In this document: positions 18,841 through 26,555 of the stretch, in pieces
Layout: each line of letters begins with the position of its first letter
Numbering within the stretch: position 1 is the first letter of the stretch
Source: Bradyrhizobium sp. CB1650
Lineage (GTDB): Bacteria > Pseudomonadota > Alphaproteobacteria > Rhizobiales > Xanthobacteraceae
Length of the DNA: 64,000 nucleotides
Assembly: GCF_029761915.1 (NCBI RefSeq)
Contig: NZ_CP121695.1
Span: 5,981,501 to 6,045,500 of the forward strand
Direction of reading: 5' to 3'
The notes under the pieces: generated by a model
Told to the model about the DNA's origin: nothing
Seen by the model: only the letters and a program-made list of their open reading frames with translations
The model's database searches: none
Position numbers and translations under genes: made by a program

Positions 18841-19023
18841 ATGTTGAGAGATCAATCCGCGACTCGGGCCCGGCGCGCGGCCAACAAGCTGTTCAAGCAG
18901 GTCGAACCGAAGAAGCCGGTGACCGAATACGAAAAGACCCAACAAGCCTTCCACGAGAATCGCGAGCGTCTGAAGGCAGAGCGGTTGGCCCGCGAGGTCA
19001 AACCGAAAGGCCGCGCCGAATAG
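18841..19023 (+). CDS. small basic hypothetical protein
   Basis: 60 residues, strongly basic and helical (MLRDQSATRARRAANKLFKQ...ENRERLKAERLAREVKPKGRAE), preceded by GAGGTCGAG. There is no signal peptide or membrane segment. The charge suggests nucleic-acid or ribosome contact, but no family is recognised. The ATG follows a 340-bp stretch without genes. Confidence 0.55.
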   Translation: MLRDQSATRARRAANKLFKQVEPKKPVTEYEKTQQAFHENRERLKAERLAREVKPKGRAE

Positions 19024-19036
19024 GGAGCCCCTTCGC

Positions 19037-19146
19037 GCACGTTACTATTTCGACATCAGAGACGGCGGAGCGCTCGCCGCGGACGAAGAGGGTCTGAATC
19101 TGGCCAACCAGCCGAGACCGGCCGCGACGGGCTTGCGTTCACCATG
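19037..19146 (+). pseudogene. remnant of a DUF6894-like gene
   Basis: Frame 1 from 19037 reads ARYYFDIRDGGALAADEEGL, the typical start of the small RYYFDIRDG (DUF6894-type) proteins common in Bradyrhizobium. No start codon precedes it, the similarity stops after EEGL, and TGA follows at 19144-19146. It looks like a decayed gene whose 5' end and second half are lost. The rest of the interval to 19318 has no credible gene. Confidence 0.5.
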
Positions 19147-19318
19147 ACGCCGCAGGATGTGACGGCGGTTTAGCAGCTCCGGCCACAGCGCTCCACACAA
19201 AAGCCAACAAGAAAATCCGCGATGCCATGTCGGATCGACACCGTCTCGTTCGTCCTCGGGGCATGAATGGGCGACACACTTCAACGTCCCGCCCGTCAAT
19301 GCAAGAGGATGAACGATT

Positions 19319-19762
19319 ATGCCCAGCACCGTACGCCTGCACCGCGTCTTGGCGACCAGCCCGGAGAAAGTCTATCGCGCCTTCCTGGAGGCGGATGCGC
19401 TCGCAAAATGGCTTCCGCCCAATGGCTTTGCCTGCACCGTCCATCACCTCGAGCCCAAGGTCGGAGGCACGTTCAGAATGTCCTTCCGGAATTTTACCAC
19501 GGGCAACAGCCACGCGTTCGGCGGCGAATATCTCGAGCTCGTCCCTGGCGAACGGCTGCGCTACACCGACAGGTTCGACGACCCCAACCTGCCCGGCGAG
19601 ATTTTGGTCACCGTGACACTGAAGAAGGTCATGGTCGGCACCGAACTGGACGTCACGCAGGCCGGCATACCCGACGCCATTCCGGCTGAGGCCTGCTATC
19701 TCGGCTGGCAGGAGTCGCTGCGGAATCTGGCCAGACTCGTCGAGCCCGAGATCAAGCAGTAG
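19319..19762 (+). CDS. SRPBCC/AHSA1-type START-like ligand-binding protein
   Basis: 147 residues. The pattern VRLHRVLATSPEKVYRAFLEADALAKWLPPNGF, a central GGTFRMSF strand, then GGEYLELVPGERLRYTDRF and a final YLGWQESLRNLARLVE helix is the Bet v1-like fold of the AHSA1/SRPBCC family. These bind hydrophobic ligands or assist Hsp90; many bacterial members are uncharacterised. It is a single gene followed by a palindromic repeat. Nothing links it to oxalate metabolism except position. Confidence 0.8.
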   Translation: MPSTVRLHRVLATSPEKVYRAFLEADALAKWLPPNGFACTVHHLEPKVGGTFRMSFRNFTTGNSHAFGGEYLELVPGERLRYTDRFDDPNLPGEILVTVTLKKVMVGTELDVTQAGIPDAIPAEACYLGWQESLRNLARLVEPEIKQ

Positions 19763-19774
19763 CGCGCAGGGCTT

Positions 19775-19852
19775 GTCATTGCGAGCGGAGCGAAGCAATC
19801 CAGACTGCCTCCGCCGCAAGATCCTGGATTGCTTCGCTCCGCTCGCAATGAC
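19775..19852. repeat. 78-bp inverted repeat (GTCATTGCGAGCGGAGCGAAGCAATC)
   Basis: The left arm, about 26 bases from 19775, is almost exactly complementary to the right arm ending at 19852 (GATTGCTTCGCTCCGCTCGCAATGAC). The centre is about 26 bases. It would form a very stable hairpin between the convergent genes at 19319 and 19866 and may end both transcripts. A similar element recurs widely in Bradyrhizobium/Rhodopseudomonas genomes, as I recall. Confidence 0.85.
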
Positions 19853-19865
19853 GGCCGCTGTGAAT

Positions 19866-21191
19866 CTACGCCCCTCGCCTCACCCCGCCGGCTGCGGTCC
19901 AGCGGTCCGGGTCGGGACTGTGTCCGATCAGGGCGAGGCCGTAGGCGATCGACTCGAACTGGTCGCCCGACATCAGCCGTTCGTTGCCGAAGCGCTCGGC
20001 GAACAGCCGTCGAACGGCGGGCACAAAGGAGGTCCCGCCGGTCAAGAACACCTTTTCCACCTCGCGCGCGGTGATGCCGGCCTCGCCCAGCACCTTGTCG
20101 ACGGTGGCCCCTAACCGGGCGATATCGTCGGCAATCCAGGCTTCGAAGTCGTTCCGCGTGATGGTCGAGCGAATGTCGACCCCGCCGCCATTGAAGTGGA
20201 AATCCACCTGGTCCCGGGCCGACAGCGCGACCTTGGCGTCGGACACCGCACGGTACAGCGAAAAGCCGAGGTCGAGGTCGACGATGGTGATGAAATCCTG
20301 AAGCGGAGCCGGCTTCAGCGCGGTGCGCGAAAGCTCCCGCAGTTCGCGCAACTCGCCGCTGCTCTTCATCATCGCGAGCTGATGCCAGCGCGCGAGGTTG
20401 GTGTAGTAGCTGTTGGGGATCGGCAGCACCTTGTCGAATGAGCGGAAGCTGGAGCCTTTTCCGAGCCGCGGCGAGACGACGTGGTCGACGATGCGGTAAT
20501 CGAATGTGTCGCCCGCGATGCCGATGCCGGCATGGCCGAGCGGCTCGGCGCGCAACCTGCCGCCTGCTCGCGAGAAACGCATCACCGAGAAATCGCTGGT
20601 GCCGCCACCGAAATCCGCAACCAATACGGTGGCATCGCGCTCCAGCCGGCGGGCGAACGAGAACGCTGCCCCCACAGGCTCGTAGACATAGCGCGCGTGG
20701 CCGGCGCCGAGGCGTTCGAATGCGGCCCGATAGCGCTGCATCGCCAGCGCCTCGTCGGGATTGCCGCCGGCGAAGCGCACAGGGCGGCCGACGACGATGT
20801 TTGCCGCCTGGAAGCCGAACCTGTCTCCGCCATGGCGCGCCAGCGTTCGCAGGAACGCCGCGAGAATGTCCTCGAACTTGTAGCGCTGCCGGAACACCTG
20901 GGTGGAGTTGAAGCTGCTACTGGCAGCGAAGGTCTTGAACGACTGGAGGAAGCGGTAGATGTGGCGTCCTTCGAGAAACTGTTCGATCGCCCACGGGCCG
21001 CCTTCAGCATGGGCTCCACTTCCCGGCCGGTCTTCCCAAAAGCACAGGGCAGATACATAGACGCTGTGCCGTTGGCCGCCATGATCGAAGCGAATGGCCT
21101 CGACCCGGCGGTCGTCCGCCGCGAGCGCGACGACCGTATTGCTGGTTCCAAAATCGATGCCGATCGAGACTGCGGACGAGGCGCTCGACAT
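19866..21191 (-). CDS. Hsp70-like ATPase of the YegD type
   Basis: 441 residues. An actin/Hsp70 nucleotide-binding domain: phosphate 1 motif IGIDFGTSNTVVALA, phosphate 2 VLVADFGGGTSDFSVM, adenosine motif VFLTGGTSFVPAVRRLFAERFG. There is no C-terminal peptide-binding domain, so it is not a DnaK, and YegD is the closest named relative. The role is unknown; such proteins are proposed accessory chaperones. It has a long insert around HVVSPRLGKGSSFRSFDKVLPIPNSYY. Its 5' end faces the small gene at 21555, separated by about 360 bp containing operator C. Confidence 0.85.
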   Translation of the reverse strand: MSSASSAVSIGIDFGTSNTVVALAADDRRVEAIRFDHGGQRHSVYVSALCFWEDRPGSGAHAEGGPWAIEQFLEGRHIYRFLQSFKTFAASSSFNSTQVFRQRYKFEDILAAFLRTLARHGGDRFGFQAANIVVGRPVRFAGGNPDEALAMQRYRAAFERLGAGHARYVYEPVGAAFSFARRLERDATVLVADFGGGTSDFSVMRFSRAGGRLRAEPLGHAGIGIAGDTFDYRIVDHVVSPRLGKGSSFRSFDKVLPIPNSYYTNLARWHQLAMMKSSGELRELRELSRTALKPAPLQDFITIVDLDLGFSLYRAVSDAKVALSARDQVDFHFNGGGVDIRSTITRNDFEAWIADDIARLGATVDKVLGEAGITAREVEKVFLTGGTSFVPAVRRLFAERFGNERLMSGDQFESIAYGLALIGHSPDPDRWTAAGGVRRGA

Positions 21192-21481
21192 GAACCACTC
21201 TGACAGATGGTGGAAAAAGGGGGCAGACCACTAGCGGCTTTGAATTGCCCTGCCAAGACCCCGGTCCATCGCCGCCCGGCCGGAATTCGCACCCGTGGTC
21301 GGGCCGATCCGCGTCAGGCGGAACAACGCGCCCTCCTTTCGCGACGGACAGGCATCATTTTGGCGCCAATACCTCGTTTCGGCAGCCACTTGCGATCTGA
21401 CGCCCGAAACAGCCCGCTGACGCAGCGCTATGTTGCAATGCGGGAGACGGCGTGCTGCTATGCAAACAAGTCAATTGTATT

Positions 21482-21498
21482 TGGTATCTGGTATACAT
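21482..21498 (+). promoter_or_regulatory. operator C (TGGTAT-CTGGT-ATACAT)
   Basis: Imperfect copy of the TGGnAT-N5-ATrCMW element. TTGTAT begins 7 bases before it. It lies 56 bp upstream of the 45-codon gene at 21555. The interval from 21192 to 21481 before it shows no gene. Confidence 0.6.
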
Positions 21499-21554
21499 AG
21501 ATTGCCCTTCGAAATGAGACAGCAATACTGGCTGTCTCGAGAAAGGGAACTCCG

Positions 21555-21692
21555 ATGTCCAAGACCGCTTCCGTTGCGCTCCAGCCCTCCTCTTCGCTGC
21601 TTGCCCGCCTGATCGCCGGCCTCGACCGTCTCCTGATGGCCAGCGCCGAGATCTCCAACCGCAACGGCGACTTGCCCCGCTTCGGCCTGTAA
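21555..21692 (+). CDS. 45-residue microprotein under the oxalate operator
   Basis: ATG at 21555, 8 bases after AGGGAA, opens 45 codons ending TAA at 21692. The middle SLLARLIAGLDRLLMASAEISNRNGDLPRFGL contains a heptad-like Leu/Ile pattern, an amphipathic helix that might lie on a membrane or pair with a partner, and an NGDLPRFGL tail. Position between operator C and operator D/oxlT argues that it is really expressed. I know of no characterised function; similar short proteins ending RNGD-P-GL/V may be frequent in Bradyrhizobium, from memory only. Confidence 0.6.
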   Translation: MSKTASVALQPSSSLLARLIAGLDRLLMASAEISNRNGDLPRFGL

Positions 21693-21870
21693 GCATTCGC
21701 TTTTCCCGCATTGCGGGAAGGCGGCGCCGGTTTCAAAACCGTCAATATGCTACTTTTGATGAATGGCCCCGCACGTCGGGGCCATCTCTATTTGTGCTGT
21801 CCCGAGTCACAGCCGCAGCCAGGAAGGCCTGCGGCATTTGCGCACGGTGACCGGACCAGCGCTTGAACCT

Positions 21871-21887
21871 TGGCATAATGAATACAA
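21871..21887 (+). promoter_or_regulatory. operator D (TGGCAT-AATGA-ATACAA), oxlT1 promoter
   Basis: TTGAAC at 21863 begins 8 bases upstream, and the gene start is 50 bp downstream. The flank CAGCGCTTGA is shared with operator F, so the similarity extends beyond the dyad itself. Confidence 0.65.
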
Positions 21888-21937
21888 GAATGCCGATCCA
21901 GCGCTCGCATAAAATTAGAGGCGCCTTGGGAGGTTTT

Positions 21938-23224
21938 ATGACGGACATGGTGCAGGCAACGGCCCCCACGGCCGGACGCGTAAGTGACACCTATCGCTGG
22001 GCTCAATTGGCAATCGGCGTCGCGGCGATGGTGATGATCGCCAACTATCAATACGGCTGGACGTTCTTCGTCCCCGACATTCAGAAGACGTTCGGCTGGG
22101 ATCGCGCCTCGATCCAGTGGGCCTTCACGCTGTTCGTTCTGTTCGAGACCTGGCTCGTGCCGGTCGAAGGATGGTTCGTCGACAAATACGGCCCGCGCAT
22201 CGTCGTGCTCGTCGGCGGCGTGCTCTGCGCGATCGGCTGGGTGATCAACGCCAAGGCCACCACGCTCAACGGCTACTATCTCGGCATGATCATCGCCGGC
22301 ATCGGCGCCGGCGGCGTCTACGGCACCTGCGTCGGCAACGCGCTGAAATGGTTTCCCGACAAGCGCGGTCTTGCTGCGGGCATCACCGCTGCGGGCTTCG
22401 GTGCGGGTTCTGCGCTCACCGTCGCGCCGATCCAGGCCATGATCAAGGATAGCGGCTTCCAGTCCACCTTCCTGTTTTTCGGTCTCGGCCAGGGCATCAT
22501 CGTCTGCATCCTCGCCTTCTTCCTGATGGCGCCAAAGGCAGGACAAACGCCGGCCGCGGTGCAGAACGCCACGCTGCAGCAGACCCGGCGCAACTACCAG
22601 CCGACCGAAGTGCTGCGACAGCCGATCTTCTGGCTGATGTACTTCATGTTCGTGATCGTCGGCGCCGGCGGCTTGATGGTGACGGCGAACCTGAAGCCGA
22701 TCGCGGTTGACTGGAAGGTCGACGCCGTTCCGGTCACGCTGATCGGCATGACCATGACGGCCGTGACGTTCGCGGCGACGATCGACCGCGTGCTCAACGG
22801 CCTGACGCGTCCGTTCTTCGGCTGGATCTCCGACATGATCGGCCGCGAGAACACGATGTTCATCGCCTTCGGCATGGAGGGTATCGGCATTTACGCACTG
22901 TATTTGCTCGGGCACGATCCAGTATGGTTCGTGATCCTTTCAGGCTTCGTGTTCTTCGCCTGGGGTGAGATCTACTCGCTGTTCCCATCGACCTGCACCG
23001 ACACGTTCGGCGCGAAGTTCGCCACGACCAATGCCGGCCTGCTCTACACCGCAAAGGGCACCGCCGCGCTGCTCGTGCCGATCGCGAACTTGATGCAGCA
23101 GACCTCGGGCCATTGGGACAACGTGTTCATCATTGCGGCCGGCGCCAATATCCTGGCCTCGCTGCTCGCGATCCTGGTGTTGAAGCCGTGGCGCAAGACG
23201 GTGGTCGCGCGATCGGCCGTCTGA
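21938..23224 (+). CDS. oxlT: oxalate/formate antiporter, MFS family (copy 1)
   Basis: 428 residues, 12 predicted membrane spans. OxlT-type MFS carriers exchange external oxalate for internal formate. Features: motif A-like GWFVDKYGPRIVV after span 2; the GAGGVYGTCVGNALKWFPDKRG loop of the OxlT group; Arg284 (TIDRVLNGLTRPFFGW) and Lys373 (LLYTAKGTAALLVP), which fall in spans 8 and 11 where OxlT uses Arg272 and Lys355 to hold the dicarboxylate. The start ATG 21938 follows GGGAGG. Own operator (D) and own terminator. A second copy lies 258 bp downstream. Confidence 0.92.
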   Translation: MTDMVQATAPTAGRVSDTYRWAQLAIGVAAMVMIANYQYGWTFFVPDIQKTFGWDRASIQWAFTLFVLFETWLVPVEGWFVDKYGPRIVVLVGGVLCAIGWVINAKATTLNGYYLGMIIAGIGAGGVYGTCVGNALKWFPDKRGLAAGITAAGFGAGSALTVAPIQAMIKDSGFQSTFLFFGLGQGIIVCILAFFLMAPKAGQTPAAVQNATLQQTRRNYQPTEVLRQPIFWLMYFMFVIVGAGGLMVTANLKPIAVDWKVDAVPVTLIGMTMTAVTFAATIDRVLNGLTRPFFGWISDMIGRENTMFIAFGMEGIGIYALYLLGHDPVWFVILSGFVFFAWGEIYSLFPSTCTDTFGAKFATTNAGLLYTAKGTAALLVPIANLMQQTSGHWDNVFIIAAGANILASLLAILVLKPWRKTVVARSAV

Positions 23225-23249
23225 CACGCCTCTAACCACCCCGCTTACC

Positions 23250-23282
23250 GCGCCCGGCCCTCGTGGCCGGGCGCTTTCGTTT
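23250..23282 (+). terminator. terminator after oxlT copy 1
   Basis: GCGCCCGGCC-CTCGT-GGCCGGGCGC followed by TTTCGTTT; a perfect 10-base stem, 25 bp past the stop. Confidence 0.8.
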
Positions 23283-23364
23283 GAGCCGAAACCAAATAGA
23301 TTTCCGCAAAACCGAAAGGAACCGTGCATTTTTTGCGCGCTCGCGCAAGATAGGGCTTGCATTC

Positions 23365-23381
23365 TGGAATATGGTATACCA
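23365..23381 (+). promoter_or_regulatory. operator E (TGGAAT-ATGGT-ATACCA), oxlT2 promoter
   Basis: One mismatch between half-sites. TTGCAT begins 8 bases upstream (23357). It is 101 bp before the second oxlT start and downstream of the first oxlT's terminator, so the two carriers have separate promoters. Confidence 0.68.
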
Positions 23382-23482
23382 AGGTGCGCGCCGCGCTTGC
23401 GACGATAAGCCACAACATTTGCGACATCAGGTCATCTTGGCAACCTGGGTCGCCAGCAATCAGGCGCGTTGGGAGGTTGTTG

Positions 23483-24805
23483 ATGATTTCCAGCACCGAG
23501 GGCGCTGTCACCGCCGCGCCCCTTCGTACCGGTTTCCGTTGGCTCCAGCTCGGCATGGGCATCGTCTGCATGGCGATGATCGCCAACCTGCAATATGGCT
23601 GGACGCTGTTCGTCGATCCGATCGATGCGGCCCACCATTGGGGACGCGCCGCGATCCAGCTCGCCTTCACCATCTTCGTCGTCACCGAGACCTGGCTGGT
23701 GCCGGTCGAGGCGTGGTTCGTCGACAAGTACGGCCCGCGCATCGTCATCATGTTCGGCGGCGTGATGATCGCGCTCTCCTGGATTCTCAATTCCTACGCC
23801 GACAGCCTCACCCTGCTCTACGCCGCCGCGATCGTCGGCGGCATGGGCGCCGGCGCGGTGTACGGCACCTGTGTCGGCAACGCGCTGAAATGGTTTCCCG
23901 ACCGCCGCGGCCTTGCCGCCGGCGCGACCGCCGCGGGCTTCGGCGCCGGCGCTGCGCTCACCGTGGTGCCGATCGCGAGCATGATCGTAGCGAGCGGCTA
24001 TCAGAACGCGTTCTTCACCTTCGGCATCGGCCAGGGCCTGATCGTCTTCGTGCTCGCCTTCTTCATCCAGCCGCCGCGCATTGCGATCCCGCCGAAGAAG
24101 AAGCAGCTCAACCTGCCGCAGACCAAGATCGACTTCACCCCGCCGCAGGTGCTGCGCAGCCCTATTTTCTGGGTAATGTATCTGGTTTTCGTCATGGTCG
24201 CCTCCGGCGGCTTGATGACCGCGGCGCAGATCGCCCCGATCGCGCACGACTTCAAGATCGCCAATACGCCGGTGACGCTCGCCGGCTTCCAGATGGCGGC
24301 GCTGACCTTCGCGATCTCGCTCGATCGCATCTTCGACGGCTTCGGCCGCCCGTTCTTCGGCTGGGTCTCCGACACGATCGGCCGCGAGCACACCATGTTC
24401 ATCGCCTTCGGCACCGCTGCTCTCATGCTGCTGACGCTGTCGGCCTACGGCCACGTGCCGGTCGTGTTCGTGCTCGCGACCGCGGTTTACTTCGGCGTGT
24501 TCGGCGAGATCTACTCGCTGTTCCCCGCGACCTGCGGCGATACCTTTGGCTCGAAGTTCGCAACCACCAACAACGGCATGCTCTATACCGCCAAGGGCAC
24601 TGCTTCCCTGCTGGTGCCGCTCGCCAGCGTGATCTCGGCCGCTTACGGCTGGAAGGCCGTGTTCGTGGTCGCGGTGGCGCTGAACGCGACCGCCGCGCTG
24701 ATGGCCGTATTCGTGATCAAGCCGCTGCGCCGCTCCTTCATCCTCGGCAAGGAAGCCGAAGCTAACGATACCGCGACAGCCAACGCCAAGACCGAGACGG
24801 CGTAG
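23483..24805 (+). CDS. oxlT: oxalate/formate antiporter, MFS family (copy 2)
   Basis: 440 residues, clearly paralogous to the gene at 21938 (shared GWTLFVDPI/GWTFFVPDI, WFVDKYGPRIV, YGTCVGNALKWFPD, EIYSLFPATC). The span-8 Arg (SLDRIFDGFGRPFFGW) and span-11 Lys (MLYTAKGTASLLVP) are retained, so a carboxylate substrate is likely. It differs in the loop between halves (PKKKQLNLPQTKIDF) and has an acidic, polar C-tail. ATG 23483 follows GGGAGG at 23471. It might differ from copy 1 in affinity, in uniport of formate, or in exchange partner; the sequence cannot tell. Confidence 0.9.
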   Translation: MISSTEGAVTAAPLRTGFRWLQLGMGIVCMAMIANLQYGWTLFVDPIDAAHHWGRAAIQLAFTIFVVTETWLVPVEAWFVDKYGPRIVIMFGGVMIALSWILNSYADSLTLLYAAAIVGGMGAGAVYGTCVGNALKWFPDRRGLAAGATAAGFGAGAALTVVPIASMIVASGYQNAFFTFGIGQGLIVFVLAFFIQPPRIAIPPKKKQLNLPQTKIDFTPPQVLRSPIFWVMYLVFVMVASGGLMTAAQIAPIAHDFKIANTPVTLAGFQMAALTFAISLDRIFDGFGRPFFGWVSDTIGREHTMFIAFGTAALMLLTLSAYGHVPVVFVLATAVYFGVFGEIYSLFPATCGDTFGSKFATTNNGMLYTAKGTASLLVPLASVISAAYGWKAVFVVAVALNATAALMAVFVIKPLRRSFILGKEAEANDTATANAKTETA

Positions 24806-24832
24806 CGACAACACGCCTTTTGCATCGGTCGG

Positions 24833-24866
24833 AAAGGGGCGCTGCACAGCGCCCCTTTTCTTTTTC
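24833..24866 (+). terminator. terminator after oxlT copy 2
   Basis: AAAGGGGCGCTG-CA-CAGCGCCCCTTTT followed by CTTTTTC; a strong stem and T tract, 27 bp beyond the stop. Confidence 0.9.
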
Positions 24867-24945
24867 GCCAGCATTCGCAAATCGATAAACGTCAGCATTA
24901 CTGCCGCAAGAATTTTCGGATGAGCCAAATCCAGCGCTTGACGAT

Positions 24946-24962
24946 TGGCATAATGTATACCA
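24946..24962 (+). promoter_or_regulatory. operator F (TGGCAT-AATGT-ATACCA), CBS gene promoter
   Basis: One mismatch between half-sites. TTGACG at 24938 begins 8 bases upstream, and the gene starts 35 bp after the site. The flank CAGCGCTTGA matches operator D. Confidence 0.72.
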
Positions 24963-24997
24963 GAATTTCGCCCAGACATTCACCTAGGGAGGTTGCA

Positions 24998-25423
24998 ATG
25001 CTGGTCGGAGACATTCTGCGCAAGAAGACGTCGCGCGTTGTGACGGTGCGAATGAACGAAACGGTGGGTATCGCCGCCAAGCTGATGCGCGCCAACAACA
25101 TCAGCGCGCTCGTGGTGAAGGACGTCGTCCGCTCGGAGGGCAACACCGCGGTCGGCATGTTCACCGAGCGCGACGTGGTGCGCGCCATTGCCGAGCACGG
25201 CGCCAACGGCGTCAACGTCAAGGTCTCGCAGCTCGTCTCGGTGCAGCAGCTCGTCTCCTGCACCTCGAACGATACCATCGAGCATGTCCGTCATCTGATG
25301 AACCGGCACCACATCCGCCATTTGCCGGTGATCGACGATTACAGCCTCGTCTCGGTCATCAGCATGCGCGACATCGCGGCCGCCGTCGACGAGGCCACCA
25401 ACTCCACGCCGCAAGCGGCTTAA
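24998..25423 (+). CDS. CBS-domain pair protein
   Basis: 141 residues made of two CBS domains only (about 8-65, MNETVGIAAKLMRANNISALVVK; about 75-130, SNDTIEHVRHLMNRHHIRHLPVIDD..VSVISMRDI). Such Bateman modules bind adenosyl ligands (AMP, ATP, SAM, CoA species or NADH in some cases) and regulate partners. There is no enzymatic domain. ATG 24998 follows AGGGAGG. Its own copy of the operator ties it to oxalate metabolism, which suggests an energy- or CoA-sensing role toward the transporters or CoA enzymes. That role is inference. Confidence 0.85.
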   Translation: MLVGDILRKKTSRVVTVRMNETVGIAAKLMRANNISALVVKDVVRSEGNTAVGMFTERDVVRAIAEHGANGVNVKVSQLVSVQQLVSCTSNDTIEHVRHLMNRHHIRHLPVIDDYSLVSVISMRDIAAAVDEATNSTPQAA

Positions 25424-25456
25424 AGCCGCCGCACCATTCCCCTGTGACTTCCGGCC

Positions 25457-25480
25457 CCGGCTCGGACCTGTCCGAGCCGG
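25457..25480 (+). terminator. hairpin between CBS gene and panE2-like gene
   Basis: CCGGCTCGGA..TCCGAGCCGG forms a 10-base perfect stem, but the following bases are not a T run, so it may be an attenuating or processing hairpin and not a full terminator. Confidence 0.5.
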
Positions 25481-25535
25481 ACCGGATCTTGTCGTGCCCA
25501 AAAAAACCCGTTCCTGCTCCCCCCGCGAGGATTTC

Positions 25536-26555
25536 ATGAAGATCTGCATCTACGGCGCCGGCGCAATCGGCGGATATCTCGGTGTTCAGCTCGCGCGCGC
25601 AGGCGCGGACGTCAGCCTGGTCGCGCGCGGCGCCCATCTCGCCGCGATGCGCGAACGCGGCTTGCGGCTGCTCGCCGGCGGCGAGGAACATGTCGTCCAT
25701 CCCCGCTGCACCGATGACGCCGCCGAGCTCGGCGTGCAGGACTACGTCATCATCACGCTGAAGGCGCATTCGATCACCGGCGTGATCGAGAAGATGCAGC
25801 CGCTGCTCGGGCCGCACACCCGCATCATCACCGCGGTCAACGGCATCCCCTACTGGTACTTCTACAAGCACGGCGGGAGTTACGAGAACTCGACGCTGGA
25901 GAGCATCGACGCCGGCGGCCGGCAGTGGCGTGAGCTCGGACCCGAGCGCGCCATCGGCTGCATCGTCTATCCCGCAACCGAGATCGAGGCGCCCGGCGTG
26001 ATCCGCCACGTCTACGGCAACAACTTTCCGCTCGGCGAGCCCTCCGGCGAGATCACGCCGGACGTGCAGCGCCTCGCCGATCTCTTCGTCGAAGCCGGCA
26101 TGAAGGCGCCCGTCCTCGACAACATCCGCGACGAGATCTGGCTGAAGCTCTGGGGCAACGTCTGCTTCAATCCGATCAGCGCCCTCACCCACGCAACCCT
26201 CGACGTGATCTGCACCGATCCCGCCACCCGCGCGCTGTCGCGGGCCATCATGCTGGAGGCGCAAACCATCGCCGAGACCTTTGGCGTCAGATTCCGCGTC
26301 GACGTCGAGCGCCGCATCGAGGGCGCCCGCAAGGTCGGCGCGCACAAGACCTCGATGCTGCAGGACCTCGAGCGCGGCCGTCCCATGGAGATCGATCCGC
26401 TCGTGACCGTGGTCCAGGAGATGGGCCGCCTGACCGGCATCGCTACGCCCGCACTCGACTCGGTGCTGGCAATGGTCACCCAGCGCGCCCGCATCGCCGG
26501 CCTCTATGACGGCGTCTCCGCGCCGACCGATCCCCGCACACTGGCGGTGGCGTGA
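25536..26555 (+). CDS. panE2: ketopantoate reductase family protein, probable oxalyl-CoA reductase (PanE2-like)
   Basis: 339 residues. Rossmann loop ICIYGAGAIGGYLGVQLA at the N-terminus; the family's catalytic lysine and nearby Asn are expected as Lys204 and Asn208 in IWLKLWGNVCFNPISALT; the last third is the helical domain (GAHKTSMLQDLERGRPMEID). Canonical PanE is about 300 residues and makes pantoate. In Methylobacterium extorquens the homologue PanE2 is an NADPH-dependent oxalyl-CoA reductase giving glyoxylate. Here the gene follows oxc, frc and oxlT, and gcl is nearby, so the same reaction is a good inference. ATG 25536 follows GCGAGG. It overlaps the next gene by 1 bp. Confidence 0.75.
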   Translation: MKICIYGAGAIGGYLGVQLARAGADVSLVARGAHLAAMRERGLRLLAGGEEHVVHPRCTDDAAELGVQDYVIITLKAHSITGVIEKMQPLLGPHTRIITAVNGIPYWYFYKHGGSYENSTLESIDAGGRQWRELGPERAIGCIVYPATEIEAPGVIRHVYGNNFPLGEPSGEITPDVQRLADLFVEAGMKAPVLDNIRDEIWLKLWGNVCFNPISALTHATLDVICTDPATRALSRAIMLEAQTIAETFGVRFRVDVERRIEGARKVGAHKTSMLQDLERGRPMEIDPLVTVVQEMGRLTGIATPALDSVLAMVTQRARIAGLYDGVSAPTDPRTLAVA

